A stretch of DNA of 64,000 nucleotides from Metabacillus mangrovi (GTDB taxonomy: Bacteria; Bacillota; Bacilli; Bacillales; Bacillaceae), in NCBI RefSeq assembly GCF_009711125.1, contig NZ_WMIB01000007.1, forward strand, positions 78,945 to 142,944, written 5' to 3'. Of this stretch, positions 51,745-60,497 are shown one piece after another (within the stretch, counting starts at the first letter, position 1; each line of letters begins with the position of its first letter). Both the position numbers and the translations under genes were made by a program. Under the pieces are notes generated by a model. It had not been told where the DNA came from. It saw only the letters and a program-made list of their open reading frames with translations, and made no database searches.

Positions 51745-52664
51745 GCTTCCCTCAAACTCCTTCCGGTCATATGAATAAAGACATCCTCAAGTGTCGCTGT
51801 CCGGATTTGCAGATCGGCAAGCTTTAATCCGTGGCTGTCTGCAGTCTGAATCAAGCTCGTCAGCGTGGTCTGGAGCTGATCCGTATATAAAATCATCGCA
51901 TCCTGCTGTGACCCTACCTGCTTGACACCCTCGATCGTGTTCAAATCAAGTGCGGCACTGTCTTCTTCAAAGCGGAATTCGACCGCGTTCTCCGATTGCA
52001 GGCTGCGCACGAGCTCGGACGGCGTATCAAGCGCAATTAAGCTCCCCTGATCCATAATCGCGATACGGTCGCAGAGAACATGGGCCTCATCCATATAATG
52101 TGTCGTCAGAACGACCGTTTTTCCTTTTTCCTTCAGGCTGAAAATAATATCCCAGAGTGTTCTCCTTGCCTGCGGATCGAGACCTGTCGTCGGTTCATCG
52201 AGGAAGATAATCAGCGGATCATGCACGAGAGCAAGCGCGATTGCAAGACGCTGCTTCTGGCCGCCTGACAGGCTTTTCACCCGGCTCTTCGTCTTATCTG
52301 TCAGCAGCATATCGGCAATCAGCGGCTGAATTGGAATCTGCTTTTTATAAAAACTTGCGTACAGATGGAGGATCTCCTCCACCGTCAGCAGCTCAAACAG
52401 GGTCGTCGACTGCAGCTGTACACCAATCACTTCTTTCACATTATTTAAGTCCTTCACAACATCGAATCCGCCGATGTCAGCGGAACCTCCGTCCGGCTTC
52501 CTCAAACCGACCAGCATTTCAAGCGTCGTCGTCTTCCCAGCACCATTTGGACCAAGAACGCCGAACACTTCTCCCTTTTTCACCTTAAAGCTGATCCCGT
52601 TTACAGCGGTAAAATCGCCGTATGTTTTTACTAAGCCATCTGCGGTGATAATTGAATCACTCAT
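51741..52664 (-). CDS. ABC transporter ATPase (DrrA-like)
   Basis: 307 residues. Walker A GPNGAGKTT, signature LSGGQKQRLAIA, Walker B LIIFLDEPTTGLDPQ and H-loop TTHYMDEAHVL are all intact. A 90-residue C-terminal extension (VEFRFEEDSAALDLN) is typical of the DrrA/NatA group. It powers the ABC-2 permease encoded next. The start at MSDSIITADG follows GGAGTG. Confidence 0.9.
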   Translation of the reverse strand: MSDSIITADGLVKTYGDFTAVNGISFKVKKGEVFGVLGPNGAGKTTTLEMLVGLRKPDGGSADIGGFDVVKDLNNVKEVIGVQLQSTTLFELLTVEEILHLYASFYKKQIPIQPLIADMLLTDKTKSRVKSLSGGQKQRLAIALALVHDPLIIFLDEPTTGLDPQARRTLWDIIFSLKEKGKTVVLTTHYMDEAHVLCDRIAIMDQGSLIALDTPSELVRSLQSENAVEFRFEEDSAALDLNTIEGVKQVGSQQDAMILYTDQLQTTLTSLIQTADSHGLKLADLQIRTATLEDVFIHMTGRSLREA

Positions 52665-52681
52665 TTTCCACACTCCGAAAT

Positions 52682-52702
52682 GGGGCAGTGTCGCGCTGCC
52701 CC
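52682..52702 (-). terminator. Hairpin after the HhH gene
   Basis: GGGGCAG/CTGCCCC stem with a 7-base loop; only a weak T-stretch follows. Confidence 0.45.
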
Positions 52703-52742
52703 GATTTAATTTATATAGGTATGTATTCTTTACGCAGATCTA

Positions 52743-52937
52743 TTATCCCTGCTTAAATGAAATTCCGTGCTCCGCCATCGCGGTCTTCAGGATGCCAATC
52801 GCTTTCGGACCAACTCCATGAAGCCCTTCAAGCTCGGACTCTTTGAGGCTGCTGAGCTGATGCAGCTCTGTGATTCCGGCATTTTGCAGGGCGCGCTCGG
52901 CGGGTTTGCCGATTTTGGGGATTTGGGTTTCGCTCAT
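52743..52937 (-). CDS. Small helix-hairpin-helix DNA-binding protein
   Basis: 64 residues. Two helix-hairpin-helix motifs: IGKPAERALQNAGITELHQL and LHGVGPKAIGILKTAMAEHG. The fold resembles the DNA-binding end of RNA polymerase alpha and RuvA. It should bind DNA without sequence specificity. The start at MSETQIPKIG follows AGGAGAG. Single gene. Confidence 0.85.
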   Translation of the reverse strand: MSETQIPKIGKPAERALQNAGITELHQLSSLKESELEGLHGVGPKAIGILKTAMAEHGISFKQG

Positions 52938-53144
52938 TTTGGATTCTCTCCTTTTTTCTGCTTTCATTTTCAATAGAGATAAATCACAATTTTATTACAG
53001 GACTAATAACCCATAAATACGTATTACTATTATCTCAAGTTGAATTATTAAGCACTAAAGACTACCCTCCCCCCTAATTAGATGGTAATATATTAAAGCT
53101 TTTATACTACCAATAAGAATAAACTTACAAGCGGAGGAATAACA

Positions 53145-54569
53145 ATGAATCTTTGGATAGGGAATAATCCTACCCATTCTCAAAAGTATGTTACAACAAA
53201 GTTTAAAAAAACTCTCAATCATATCGAGCATACCGTTTTGGTTGACGGGGAATTCGTACTAAAGATAATAGAAGCAGAGCTTGATAAAAAGTACAATAAC
53301 GATTCAAACGGTGTACTTATTATAACTAATCATAAACTTATTTTCGCTTCGAGCAGGGACAAACAAATTTTTCACTTTAATTGCATGAGAGATTTAGGCT
53401 TAGTAGCAGACGGAAAAGATAAAAACGAATGGGTAATCAGATTTTATTCAAACGGATATTTTTATAAGTTTGATGATATTAAAAAAAATGATGATACAGA
53501 CGAGTTCTTTTTCACTTTGAAAGAAAAAATTCATAATCCCTCCCAAGAAATCCTTACGACTGTAACCCACAATTTTGATTATTTCCTTCATGCTCAGAAA
53601 TTGGATCATTTAAAGTTAAATGGAATAAAAATAACACCTTTCCTTATGAAACGGGATGATAAAGGAGTTTCTTCAAACGGAGCAAGGCTTTTAAAAGAAA
53701 AACATACTCAATCACAGATTGTAACCGAAGGATTTTTTGTTCAGGAAAAGAAGAAGGGTAACTTTATTGTAGTAGATGAGAAGGTTTACCTGTATGAATA
53801 CAATCAGGAAAAACGGAAAGCCACCCCTATAAAAGTATGGCCAATCATTTTCTTTAATCATGTAAACATTGATTATTTTGCTTTAAAAACAGAACTTCAC
53901 ACTAACGAGGGGAAGTTAGTATTAAACAATTCTGGAAAAGAGTTCGCTGCTATTCTTATAGAACGTGGCATACAAGTATCAATATTGAAAAGAAAATGGT
54001 ATAAAAAAATCCTGGGTTTTCGTTCCGGTAAGTGGTGGAAATCTTCTATTGCCTCGCTAGTTTATTTTTTAATTTTTTTTATAGGGATTTCTACTATTTT
54101 TGGTGAATCGCCAACTGAAGAAAAAGCGGCTAATAGCTCCAGTCAAATAAACAGCTCTGAGAACAGCACTGCACAAGAAAGCAAAATGGAAACTACAGCT
54201 GCCTCCGCAAAAACAGAAGAAAATCAACAAGAAGAAGCTATACGTCTTGCTGAAGAGCAAAAAAAGAAAGAAGCTACTGCACGTCTTGCCGAAGAGCAAA
54301 AAAAGATAGCAGAAGAAGCTCGCATTGCTGAAGAGCAGAAAAAAACAGCAGAAGAAGCTCGCATTGCTGAAGAGCAAAGAAAAGAAGAGGAAGCCGCACG
54401 GTTAGCTGAGGAAGAGCGAAAAGCAGAAGAAGAAGCCGTGGTTCAAAATGTATTCTATAAAAATTGTTCGGCGGTTCGTGCAGCCGGTGCTGCGCCTATT
54501 AGAGAAGGTGACCCAGGATATTCTACAAAGCTGGATAGGGATCGGGATGGAATAGCTTGTGATCAATAA
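53145..54569 (+). CDS. PH-like domain, membrane anchor, coiled-coil and Excalibur protein
   Basis: 474 residues. An N-terminal region (about 30-130) with beta-strands (GVLIITNHKLIFASS) looks like a bacterial PH or GRAM-like domain; 150-285 repeats a similar pattern. A membrane helix (301-319) leads to an acidic linker, five perfect 13-residue helix repeats (367-431, R[LI]AEEQKKxAEEA) and a C-terminal Excalibur calcium-binding motif (437-474: FYKNCSAVRAAG; DRDRDGIACDQ). The coding sequence is clearly A/T-richer than its neighbours, which suggests acquisition by transfer. GGAGG precedes the ATG. Function unknown. Confidence 0.8.
   Translation: MNLWIGNNPTHSQKYVTTKFKKTLNHIEHTVLVDGEFVLKIIEAELDKKYNNDSNGVLIITNHKLIFASSRDKQIFHFNCMRDLGLVADGKDKNEWVIRFYSNGYFYKFDDIKKNDDTDEFFFTLKEKIHNPSQEILTTVTHNFDYFLHAQKLDHLKLNGIKITPFLMKRDDKGVSSNGARLLKEKHTQSQIVTEGFFVQEKKKGNFIVVDEKVYLYEYNQEKRKATPIKVWPIIFFNHVNIDYFALKTELHTNEGKLVLNNSGKEFAAILIERGIQVSILKRKWYKKILGFRSGKWWKSSIASLVYFLIFFIGISTIFGESPTEEKAANSSSQINSSENSTAQESKMETTAASAKTEENQQEEAIRLAEEQKKKEATARLAEEQKKIAEEARIAEEQKKTAEEARIAEEQRKEEEAARLAEEERKAEEEAVVQNVFYKNCSAVRAAGAAPIREGDPGYSTKLDRDRDGIACDQ
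54243..54437 (+). repeat. Five 39-base repeats encoding a 13-residue helix unit
   Basis: Residues 367-431; consensus R[LI]AEEQKKxAEEA. Confidence 0.85.
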
Positions 54570-54575
54570 TTAGAA

Positions 54576-54602
54576 AACCACAACCAATCGTTGTGGTTTT
54601 TT
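54576..54602 (+). terminator. Terminator of the Excalibur gene
   Basis: AACCACAAC/GTTGTGGTT stem with a 5-base loop and T-run. Confidence 0.85.
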
Positions 54603-54634
54603 ATCTATAAAAGATATCTATAGTTCGAGATTGT

Positions 54635-54773
54635 GTCGAATCCCCCCGAAAAATCGATATATCACGATTTTCGCTAATATATTTTTATTTTCGCCGATAT
54701 ATAGTGATTATCGACGATATATTACGATTTTCGTCGATATATTGAAAATTTCGCCGATATCGTGCAGCGGGGT
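54635..54773 (+). repeat. 20-base-period array (NCGATAT type) with leader, locus 3
   Basis: Leader GTCGAATCC-CCCGAAAA begins at 54635. The cores at 54654, 54674, 54694, 54714, 54734 and 54754 are exactly 20 bases apart and mostly end TTTTCG. The last core is CGATATCG. It starts 33 bases after the terminator of the previous gene. Confidence 0.85.
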
Positions 54774-54818
54774 TCAGGTGGAGCACCAGGAGACCGCTTT
54801 TAAATCCCCATTCATCCA

Positions 54819-55052
54819 CTATCCCACCATATTCATCCACAATATCGTAAACAAACCCATCAAAATGCAGTCCTCTGCCTTCATTTTAGGCCCAATCCGG
54901 GCAAAAATACCGGACGTGCGATGCAGCCTGGACCTGGGATCCGTTTTTGCTTGTACCATCTTACCCAAAAACGAGTAAACTACCTTAATCAGATAAAACC
55001 CCAGACAGCAAAAGAGGAAGAGGGGAACAAACTCAAGCAATAAACCCGGCAT
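54819..55052 (-). CDS. Small membrane protein downstream of nagP
   Basis: 77 residues. One clear N-terminal membrane helix (LLEFVPLFLFCCLGFYLIKVV), a basic middle and a second hydrophobic stretch at the end. AAAGGAG lies upstream of the ATG. It follows the nagP-type gene by 48 bases on the same strand with no terminator between. I do not recognise it. Confidence 0.5.
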   Translation of the reverse strand: MPGLLLEFVPLFLFCCLGFYLIKVVYSFLGKMVQAKTDPRSRLHRTSGIFARIGPKMKAEDCILMGLFTILWMNMVG

Positions 55053-55100
55053 CGGCTTACACTCTCCTTTTTTTCCATGCTCTTCCTCTATTCTATCATC

Positions 55101-56540
55101 TTATTTTCTTAGTTTGTGCATTTCGTCCGCTACGAATTGAACGGACGTACCGACGATGACCTGGATGCTGTTGGAGCCGACGATGTTGATTCCCGGGATG
55201 CCGGTGGATTTGATTTTCTGCTGGTTGACGGCCTCCATATCCTTTACTTCCACGCGGAGGCGGGTCACACAGTTATCGATGGACGTGACGTTGCTGTCTC
55301 CGCCGAGACCTTCATATATCTCAGCAGCCATGACGGCATACTTATCTCCCGCCGCAGCCGGTGCCGCTGCTTCCTGCAACTCCACATCTTCGCGGCCCGG
55401 AGTTTTGAAGTTAAAGCGGACGATCAGGAAGCGGAACACAAAGTAGTAGATCACCGCAAACACCAATCCCTGCAAAATCAGCATGAACGGATAATTGGCG
55501 AGCGGAAGCCCGGAGCTGAGCACAAAGTCAATGAGACCGGCGCTGAAGCCGAAGCCGGCCGTCCAGCCAAAGAACGCGGCAATCGCAAGCGATAATCCGG
55601 TGAACACAGCGTGAACGACATACAGTGCAGGCGCTGCAAACATGAAGGCAAACTCGATCGGTTCTGTTACCCCTGTCAAAAAGGCGGCAAAACCGGCGGC
55701 CAGCATAAGAGAGGCAACCTGCTTTTTCTGCTTGGATTTTGCTGTGTGGTACATGGCGAGCGCCGCTGCCGGAAGACCGAACATCATCACAGGGAAAAAT
55801 CCTGCCTGGTACATGCCGGTGACGCCTTTTGTTCCTTCACCGGACCAGAATTTCCCGATATCGTTAATCCCCGCGACATCAAACCAGAACACGGAGTTCA
55901 ACGCATGGTGAAGCCCGAGCGGAATGAGGAGGCGGTTAAAGAATCCGTAGAGCCCCGCTCCCACAAAGCCAAGGCTTGCAATCGCCTCTCCAAAGGATAC
56001 AAGAGCTGTATAGACAACCGGCCAAACGAAAAGCAGGATCAGTGAGGCCACGATCATGGCCAGCGCGGACATGATCGGCACGAGACGTCTTCCGCTGAAG
56101 AAGGCAAGGGCATCAATGAGTTTTACCTGGCTGAAACGGTTATACATAATAGAAGCAATAAGTCCGGATAAGATCCCGATGAACGGGTTATCAATTTTTG
56201 TAAAAGCAGCGTTCACATTTTCAGGCGGTATGCCCTGGATGACAGCTACAGAATCTGCCGACAGCAGTGTGGTAACTACAAGGAAAGCGACGAGCCCGCT
56301 CAGTGCGGCTGAACCGTCACGGTCTTTTGACATCCCAAGTGCAATCCCGACCGCAAATAAAACACCAAGATGGTCAAGAATCGATCCTCCTGCTTTAATC
56401 AAAAATGCAGCGAGCTGGTTACCTGAACCCCATCCTTCGTGATCAATTCCATAGCCGATTCCGAGCAGAATCGCTGCTGCCGGAAGCACGGCAACCGGAA
56501 GCATCAGTGACCGGCCAATTCTCTGCATGTATTTCATCAT
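55101..56540 (-). CDS. nagP: PTS EIICB permease for N-acetylglucosamine
   Basis: 479 residues. The EIIC part has about ten membrane segments (GYGIDHEGWGSGNQLAAFLI is characteristic of the NagE/NagP group), then EIIB (about 400-479) with the phosphorylated Cys in SIDNCVTRLRVEV. It imports N-acetylglucosamine and phosphorylates it to GlcNAc-6-P using EIIA and HPr from elsewhere; no EIIA domain is attached. The start at MMKYMQRIG follows AAAGGGGG. A cre-like site is upstream. Confidence 0.9.
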   Translation of the reverse strand: MMKYMQRIGRSLMLPVAVLPAAAILLGIGYGIDHEGWGSGNQLAAFLIKAGGSILDHLGVLFAVGIALGMSKDRDGSAALSGLVAFLVVTTLLSADSVAVIQGIPPENVNAAFTKIDNPFIGILSGLIASIMYNRFSQVKLIDALAFFSGRRLVPIMSALAMIVASLILLFVWPVVYTALVSFGEAIASLGFVGAGLYGFFNRLLIPLGLHHALNSVFWFDVAGINDIGKFWSGEGTKGVTGMYQAGFFPVMMFGLPAAALAMYHTAKSKQKKQVASLMLAAGFAAFLTGVTEPIEFAFMFAAPALYVVHAVFTGLSLAIAAFFGWTAGFGFSAGLIDFVLSSGLPLANYPFMLILQGLVFAVIYYFVFRFLIVRFNFKTPGREDVELQEAAAPAAAGDKYAVMAAEIYEGLGGDSNVTSIDNCVTRLRVEVKDMEAVNQQKIKSTGIPGINIVGSNSIQVIVGTSVQFVADEMHKLRK

Positions 56541-56646
56541 GCTGATTTCCCCCTTTATCTCTTGTCTGTTTCCATTTAAACGCATTCCAAAGTCCTTCTC
56601 CTCATACTTGTCAGGTAATGTCCCACCTCCTATAAGACTATGTTTA

Positions 56647-56660
56647 TGTAAGCGTATACA
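56647..56660. promoter_or_regulatory. cre-like site upstream of nagP
   Basis: TGTAAGCGTATACA, one mismatch to TGWAANCGNTNWCA. The position fits CcpA control of GlcNAc uptake. Confidence 0.65.
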
Positions 56661-56840
56661 TAGTTTAACACACTGGATCCATAAGGAATGGTCTTTTATT
56701 GTATAAAAAATACAGCGACACCAGCTGCTATCGGACTTTCATTTATGCTGACCACCTTTTCATTGCAACCCTCCTTTAGAAAATAACAGCATCATCCCGG
56801 CGTTTTCCCGCATTTGCCTACCCTGAACAAAAACCCTCCC

Positions 56841-56857
56841 CTGACATTCTCCTGACA
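56841..56857 (+). promoter_or_regulatory. 11-base direct repeat, candidate response-regulator site
   Basis: CTGACA at 56841 and 56852, with TTC following at similar positions. The 11-base spacing is typical of OmpR-family regulators; a weak -10 (TATAAG) lies at 56880. Confidence 0.45.
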
Positions 56858-56928
56858 CATTCCCCCCGTAAAGTACAAGTATAAGGTTCAGCAAGACAGC
56901 CTTAACCACATACTCAGGAGGAAATCCA

Positions 56929-57984
56929 ATGAAAAAATCAGTGATTAGCTTTGCAGTAGCAGGAACCGTTTTACTCGGAGGCTATGCAGCATCTTCGGCG
57001 TTTGCGGCAGGCGATGCAGAAACAAGTACATCAGCCGATGTGAAGGCTCCGAATTTTGGCGGCAAGGGCTTTGGGAATAAAGGACATGGCAAGGGCGAAT
57101 TCTTTGAAATCAATTCTGCAGAGCTGCTGGCAAAGGCAAAAGAACTCGGCATCAAAACATCCGGGAAAACAGCTCCTGAAATTATGGAAGAAATGCGGAC
57201 TGCGGTTCTGCAGAAAGAAGCGAAAGAGCTTGGCATCAAAACATCCGGCAAAGACACAGAAACGCTGGGCCAGGAAGTCCGCCTGGCAAAGCTTAAAGAA
57301 AGAGCAGAAAAACTGGGGATCTCTGCTGCTGATAAAGACGAACAAACGCTTCGCAATGAAATCGAACTTGCCCAGCTGAAGAAAAAAGCGGAGAAACTCG
57401 GCGTAGCAACAGACAACAAAGATGAACAAACGCTGAGACAGGACGTTATGACAGCGGTATTGAATAAAAAAGCAAAAGAACTAGGCGTTTCCACAAGCGG
57501 TAAGGATCAGCAGACAATCAAGCAGGAAGTGTTCACTGCAGCCATCAATAAAGAAGCAAAAGAGCTTGGCATCACAACGAGCGGCAAAGACATCCGGGAG
57601 CTCGCTAAGGAAGTCCGTATCGCTAAAGTAAAGGCCGATGCGAAGAAATACAGCATCACGGTAGACGGGAAAACACTTCAGCAAATCGATACAGAGGTCA
57701 TGGACAAAAAAGTGGCAGCTCTGGCAAAAGAACTGAACATCTCAACCTCCGGCAAAACGACCCGCGATTTGCTGGAAGAGATCAGGGATAAAAACCCGGA
57801 TAAGCTTGAGGAACTTCTTGATAAGGACGGCCTTGGACTTGGAGGTTTAGGCAAAGGGTTTGGTAAAGGATTTGGCGGTCCACACGGCGGCGGCAAAGGC
57901 CACGGCGGACCAGGAAAAGACGGACGTGCAGGGAATCCGGAACAAGCGGGACCAGAAGCAGCTCCGGAAGGAATGGGAATCTAA
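56929..57984 (+). CDS. Secreted protein with eight 28-residue SAP/Rho-N-like repeats
   Basis: 351 residues. The signal peptide (1-26, AFA) is followed by a Gly/Lys/His-rich stretch (GKGFGNKGHGKG), eight consecutive 28-residue repeats (66-289) and a Gly-rich tail (about 295-351: GKGFGGPHGGGKGHGG). Each repeat reads AKELGI-TSGK-x-EI-EEVR, a helix-turn-helix pattern close to SAP or Rho-N modules that bind DNA or RNA. Nothing here is enzymatic. AGGAGG precedes the ATG. The gene is followed by a terminator and then a two-component system, and a direct repeat lies upstream, so it may be their target. Function unknown. Confidence 0.85.
   Translation: MKKSVISFAVAGTVLLGGYAASSAFAAGDAETSTSADVKAPNFGGKGFGNKGHGKGEFFEINSAELLAKAKELGIKTSGKTAPEIMEEMRTAVLQKEAKELGIKTSGKDTETLGQEVRLAKLKERAEKLGISAADKDEQTLRNEIELAQLKKKAEKLGVATDNKDEQTLRQDVMTAVLNKKAKELGVSTSGKDQQTIKQEVFTAAINKEAKELGITTSGKDIRELAKEVRIAKVKADAKKYSITVDGKTLQQIDTEVMDKKVAALAKELNISTSGKTTRDLLEEIRDKNPDKLEELLDKDGLGLGGLGKGFGKGFGGPHGGGKGHGGPGKDGRAGNPEQAGPEAAPEGMGI
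57124..57795 (+). repeat. Eight 84-base tandem repeats
   Basis: Encodes residues 66-289. All eight copies are 28 residues long without gaps; the most conserved block is AKELGI-TSGKD. Confidence 0.85.
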
Positions 57985-57986
57985 TA

Positions 57987-58027
57987 AAAGAAGAACTCCC
58001 TGGTATTTATCGCCAGGGAGTTTTCTT
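57987..58027 (+). terminator. Terminator after the repeat protein
   Basis: AACTCCCTGG/CCAGGGAGTT stem (57994-58003 with 58013-58022) and T-run; partial read-through into the regulator gene is possible. Confidence 0.8.
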
Positions 58028-58056
58028 GTATAGTGAAAAGGACAGGAGGCGCGGCC

Positions 58057-58746
58057 GTGAACAAAACCATTTTAGTAGCAGAGGATGAAGTGACAATCGC
58101 AAGAGTGCTCAGCGCCTATTTGAAGCATGCAGGGTATGAGGTGCTCCATGTTTTTGACGGGCATGAGGCGGTTGCTGTTTTTCAGGAAAAAGCACCAGAC
58201 CTTGTATTGCTCGATGTGATGCTTCCGGGCATGGAAGGCTGGGAGGTGCTGCAGGAAATCCGGAAAAGCAGTGCGGTCCCGGTGATCATGCTGACTGCCC
58301 TCGGGGATTTAGACTATAAATTAAAAGGCCTCAATCAGGGAGCGGATGATTACATTTCAAAGCCGTTCATCGGTGAAGAGGTGATCGCCAGAGTGAACGC
58401 TGTCCTGCGCCGCTCATCAAAAATACTGGATTCCGGCACCCGGATGCAGTTTGGTTCCTTAACCATCCATTTGGACTCGCGTAATGTTTCCATCAGCGGA
58501 GAAGCGGTCATCCTTACGCCGAAGGACCTCTCTCTGCTGATTTTTCTTGCAGAACGGCCAAACCGGACCTTTACACGGGAAGATCTGATTGAACAGGTAT
58601 GGGGCATGGATTATGAAGGAAGCGACCGTGCAGTCGATCTGGCGGTCAAGCGGATCCGGCAGGCACTTTCCCGCTGGCCTTCTTCGCAAGGCGAAATCAG
58701 GACTCTGCGGGGATTGGGGTATCAGTTCAGTGTTTATGAAAAATAA
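58057..58746 (+). CDS. OmpR-family response regulator
   Basis: 229 residues. Receiver domain with the acidic pair (AEDE) and the phosphorylated D53 in LVLLDVMLPGMEGW, Thr in MLTALGD and Lys in ISKPF; winged helix at the end (LTPKDLSLLIFLAERPNRTFTREDLIEQVWG). The start is GTG after AGGAGG. It overlaps the kinase gene downstream. The likely target is the secreted repeat gene upstream, whose promoter has an 11-base direct repeat. Confidence 0.95.
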   Translation: MNKTILVAEDEVTIARVLSAYLKHAGYEVLHVFDGHEAVAVFQEKAPDLVLLDVMLPGMEGWEVLQEIRKSSAVPVIMLTALGDLDYKLKGLNQGADDYISKPFIGEEVIARVNAVLRRSSKILDSGTRMQFGSLTIHLDSRNVSISGEAVILTPKDLSLLIFLAERPNRTFTREDLIEQVWGMDYEGSDRAVDLAVKRIRQALSRWPSSQGEIRTLRGLGYQFSVYEK

Positions 58747-60124
58747 AAAACGAACCACTTTATTAAAATATTGGACGACCCGGTACCTGTTCTCCCTTTG
58801 CATCGGGCTGCTCCTGCTCGGATTTGCCTCCTTCTGGTGGATCCGGCAGACAACGATCGAGAACCGGCTGAACCTGCTGGAATACCTCGCGGCGGAGACC
58901 GCTGAACGGGCAGCCGGACAGAGCAATTTTGCGGAATTTGACCGGCGCATCGATGAGAGGGCGAGAGTACTGGATATGGGCAGCCCCCCGCAGCTATTCA
59001 TCACGAACAATAAAGGAGTGATGATGGGAGGCCCCAGAGGCCCGGGTCCTGAAAACCGGCTGAGACCCGAAAAACGAAAGCTTCCCGCTAAGATTTTTGC
59101 CAGCAGCGAACCGGTACAGAAACTGAAAATAAACGGCCTTTCTTTATACAGCATTAAAGAGCCTATCGTTCTGGATTCTGAGCAAAGAGGCTGGGTGGTG
59201 GTCCTGCAAACCGAGGATGAGCTGGCGGACGTCAACCAGGAATACCGCCTCATCGCCATCCTCCTATTCGGTCTCGGATTGCTTGGCTGGGGCGTGATCT
59301 ATGTGCTTTCCAAGCGGATACTGAAGCCTATTCAAGAGGTTGCAGGTGCTGCTGCTGTCATTAAGGATGGCCAATACGATGTACAGTTGAACACCGATGT
59401 CCGGGAGCAGGAAATCTATGACCTCGTCACATCGTTTGAAGACATGACCCGGCGACTCACACAGCTTGAAAAACTGAGAGCCGAGCTCCTTGCTGGAGTG
59501 ACCCACGATTTAAAAACACCGGTCACCTCCATAAGCGGGCTTGTCCAGGCCGTCCGCGACGGGATTGTGACCGGAGAAGAGCGGGAGGAATTTCTAGACA
59601 TTACGCTGAAAGAAATCCACCGTCTTCAAAAAATGATTGCCGACCTGCTCGACTTTAATTCCCTTTCTGCAGGTGCTTTTACGCTCCATATGGAAACATG
59701 CAATATGAACGAACTCGTTCACGATATCGTAAGGCAGTGGAGCGTCACCCAGCAAAATGCGGTGCAATGCGAAGTACAAACACCGGACACACTTATCACC
59801 CGCGAAACCGATCCGCTCCGGCTGCAGCAGATTCTCATCAACCTGCTGAACAACTCCAGCCAGGCAATGGATGGTATGGGGAAACTGACCGTATCTCTTT
59901 TTGAAGACCGGATTGAAGTCGCTGACAGCGGACCCGGAATTCTGGAACAGGAACAGCCCTATATTTTCGAGCGCTTTTTCCGCGGGGAAAAGAAAAAGTT
60001 AAAAGTCCGCGGACTCGGTCTCGGCCTGCCCTTCAGCAAAATGCTCGCCAAGGCATTGGGCGCCGATCTGGTCCTGAAGGAAAGCGGCCCGAGCGGAAGT
60101 GTGTTTGCAGTAATCTGGAAGTAA
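58736..60124 (+). CDS. Membrane sensor histidine kinase
   Basis: 462 residues. Two membrane helices (about 15-37 and 167-187) enclose a sensor domain of about 130 residues; then HAMP (about 188-240), HisKA (VTHDLKTPVTSISGL with the phospho-acceptor His) and HATPase (LLNNSSQAM, DSGPGI, GLGLGLPFSK). It overlaps the regulator by 11 bases. The start may instead be GTG 58730, which is better spaced from GGGG. Its signal is unknown; the genomic pairing suggests cell-surface or metal stress. Confidence 0.9.
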   Translation: MKNKKRTTLLKYWTTRYLFSLCIGLLLLGFASFWWIRQTTIENRLNLLEYLAAETAERAAGQSNFAEFDRRIDERARVLDMGSPPQLFITNNKGVMMGGPRGPGPENRLRPEKRKLPAKIFASSEPVQKLKINGLSLYSIKEPIVLDSEQRGWVVVLQTEDELADVNQEYRLIAILLFGLGLLGWGVIYVLSKRILKPIQEVAGAAAVIKDGQYDVQLNTDVREQEIYDLVTSFEDMTRRLTQLEKLRAELLAGVTHDLKTPVTSISGLVQAVRDGIVTGEEREEFLDITLKEIHRLQKMIADLLDFNSLSAGAFTLHMETCNMNELVHDIVRQWSVTQQNAVQCEVQTPDTLITRETDPLRLQQILINLLNNSSQAMDGMGKLTVSLFEDRIEVADSGPGILEQEQPYIFERFFRGEKKKLKVRGLGLGLPFSKMLAKALGADLVLKESGPSGSVFAVIWK

Positions 60125-60173
60125 AAAGGCTGTGCTGTCAGAGAGCACATCCTCTAAAAATGGGGGTCTTTTC

Positions 60174-60497
60174 ATGATTATACTGGCTATCACTCTCTTT
60201 ATCATCCTGCTCAACTATTTTCTCATAGTGAAAACGAACAAAAAGATCGTACTCATCCCTGCGATTGTCCTTCTCCCGCTGGCCCCCTCGATTACAGGCG
60301 TCTGGCTGGAACTACAAAAAGAAGAAATTCAATTTATTCTTCAATTTCTGGAATCCGGATCCTTTTATCTATCCATCATGGCATTCCCCGTCATCCTCTG
60401 GCTGCCGCTCTGGTTCGGAATGATTTACTCGGCGGGGGCAGCTTTATTGATTATTGAGTTTTTTTTGGTTAGGAGGTGGAGACTGGGTACCGTTTAG
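60174..60497 (+). CDS. Small membrane protein after the two-component system
   Basis: 107 residues with three or four membrane helices (MIILAITLFIILLNYFLIV first). A GGGGGT site is 6 bases before the ATG. It probably belongs to the same transcription unit as the regulator-kinase pair. Its end overlaps the end of the convergent membrane gene by four bases. Not recognised. Confidence 0.7.
   Translation: MIILAITLFIILLNYFLIVKTNKKIVLIPAIVLLPLAPSITGVWLELQKEEIQFILQFLESGSFYLSIMAFPVILWLPLWFGMIYSAGAALLIIEFFLVRRWRLGTV

Larger units (their letters stand above)
56541..56928. other. Divergent regulatory region nagP / repeat protein
   Basis: 388 bases without a gene. Besides the cre-like site near nagP and the 11-base direct repeat near the secreted protein gene, nothing else could be identified in the middle part. 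Confidence 0.4.

Noticed and set aside
54631..54978. A 115-codon open frame on the plus strand through array 3
   Set aside because: It starts inside the array, has no ribosome binding site and runs antisense into a better supported small gene.
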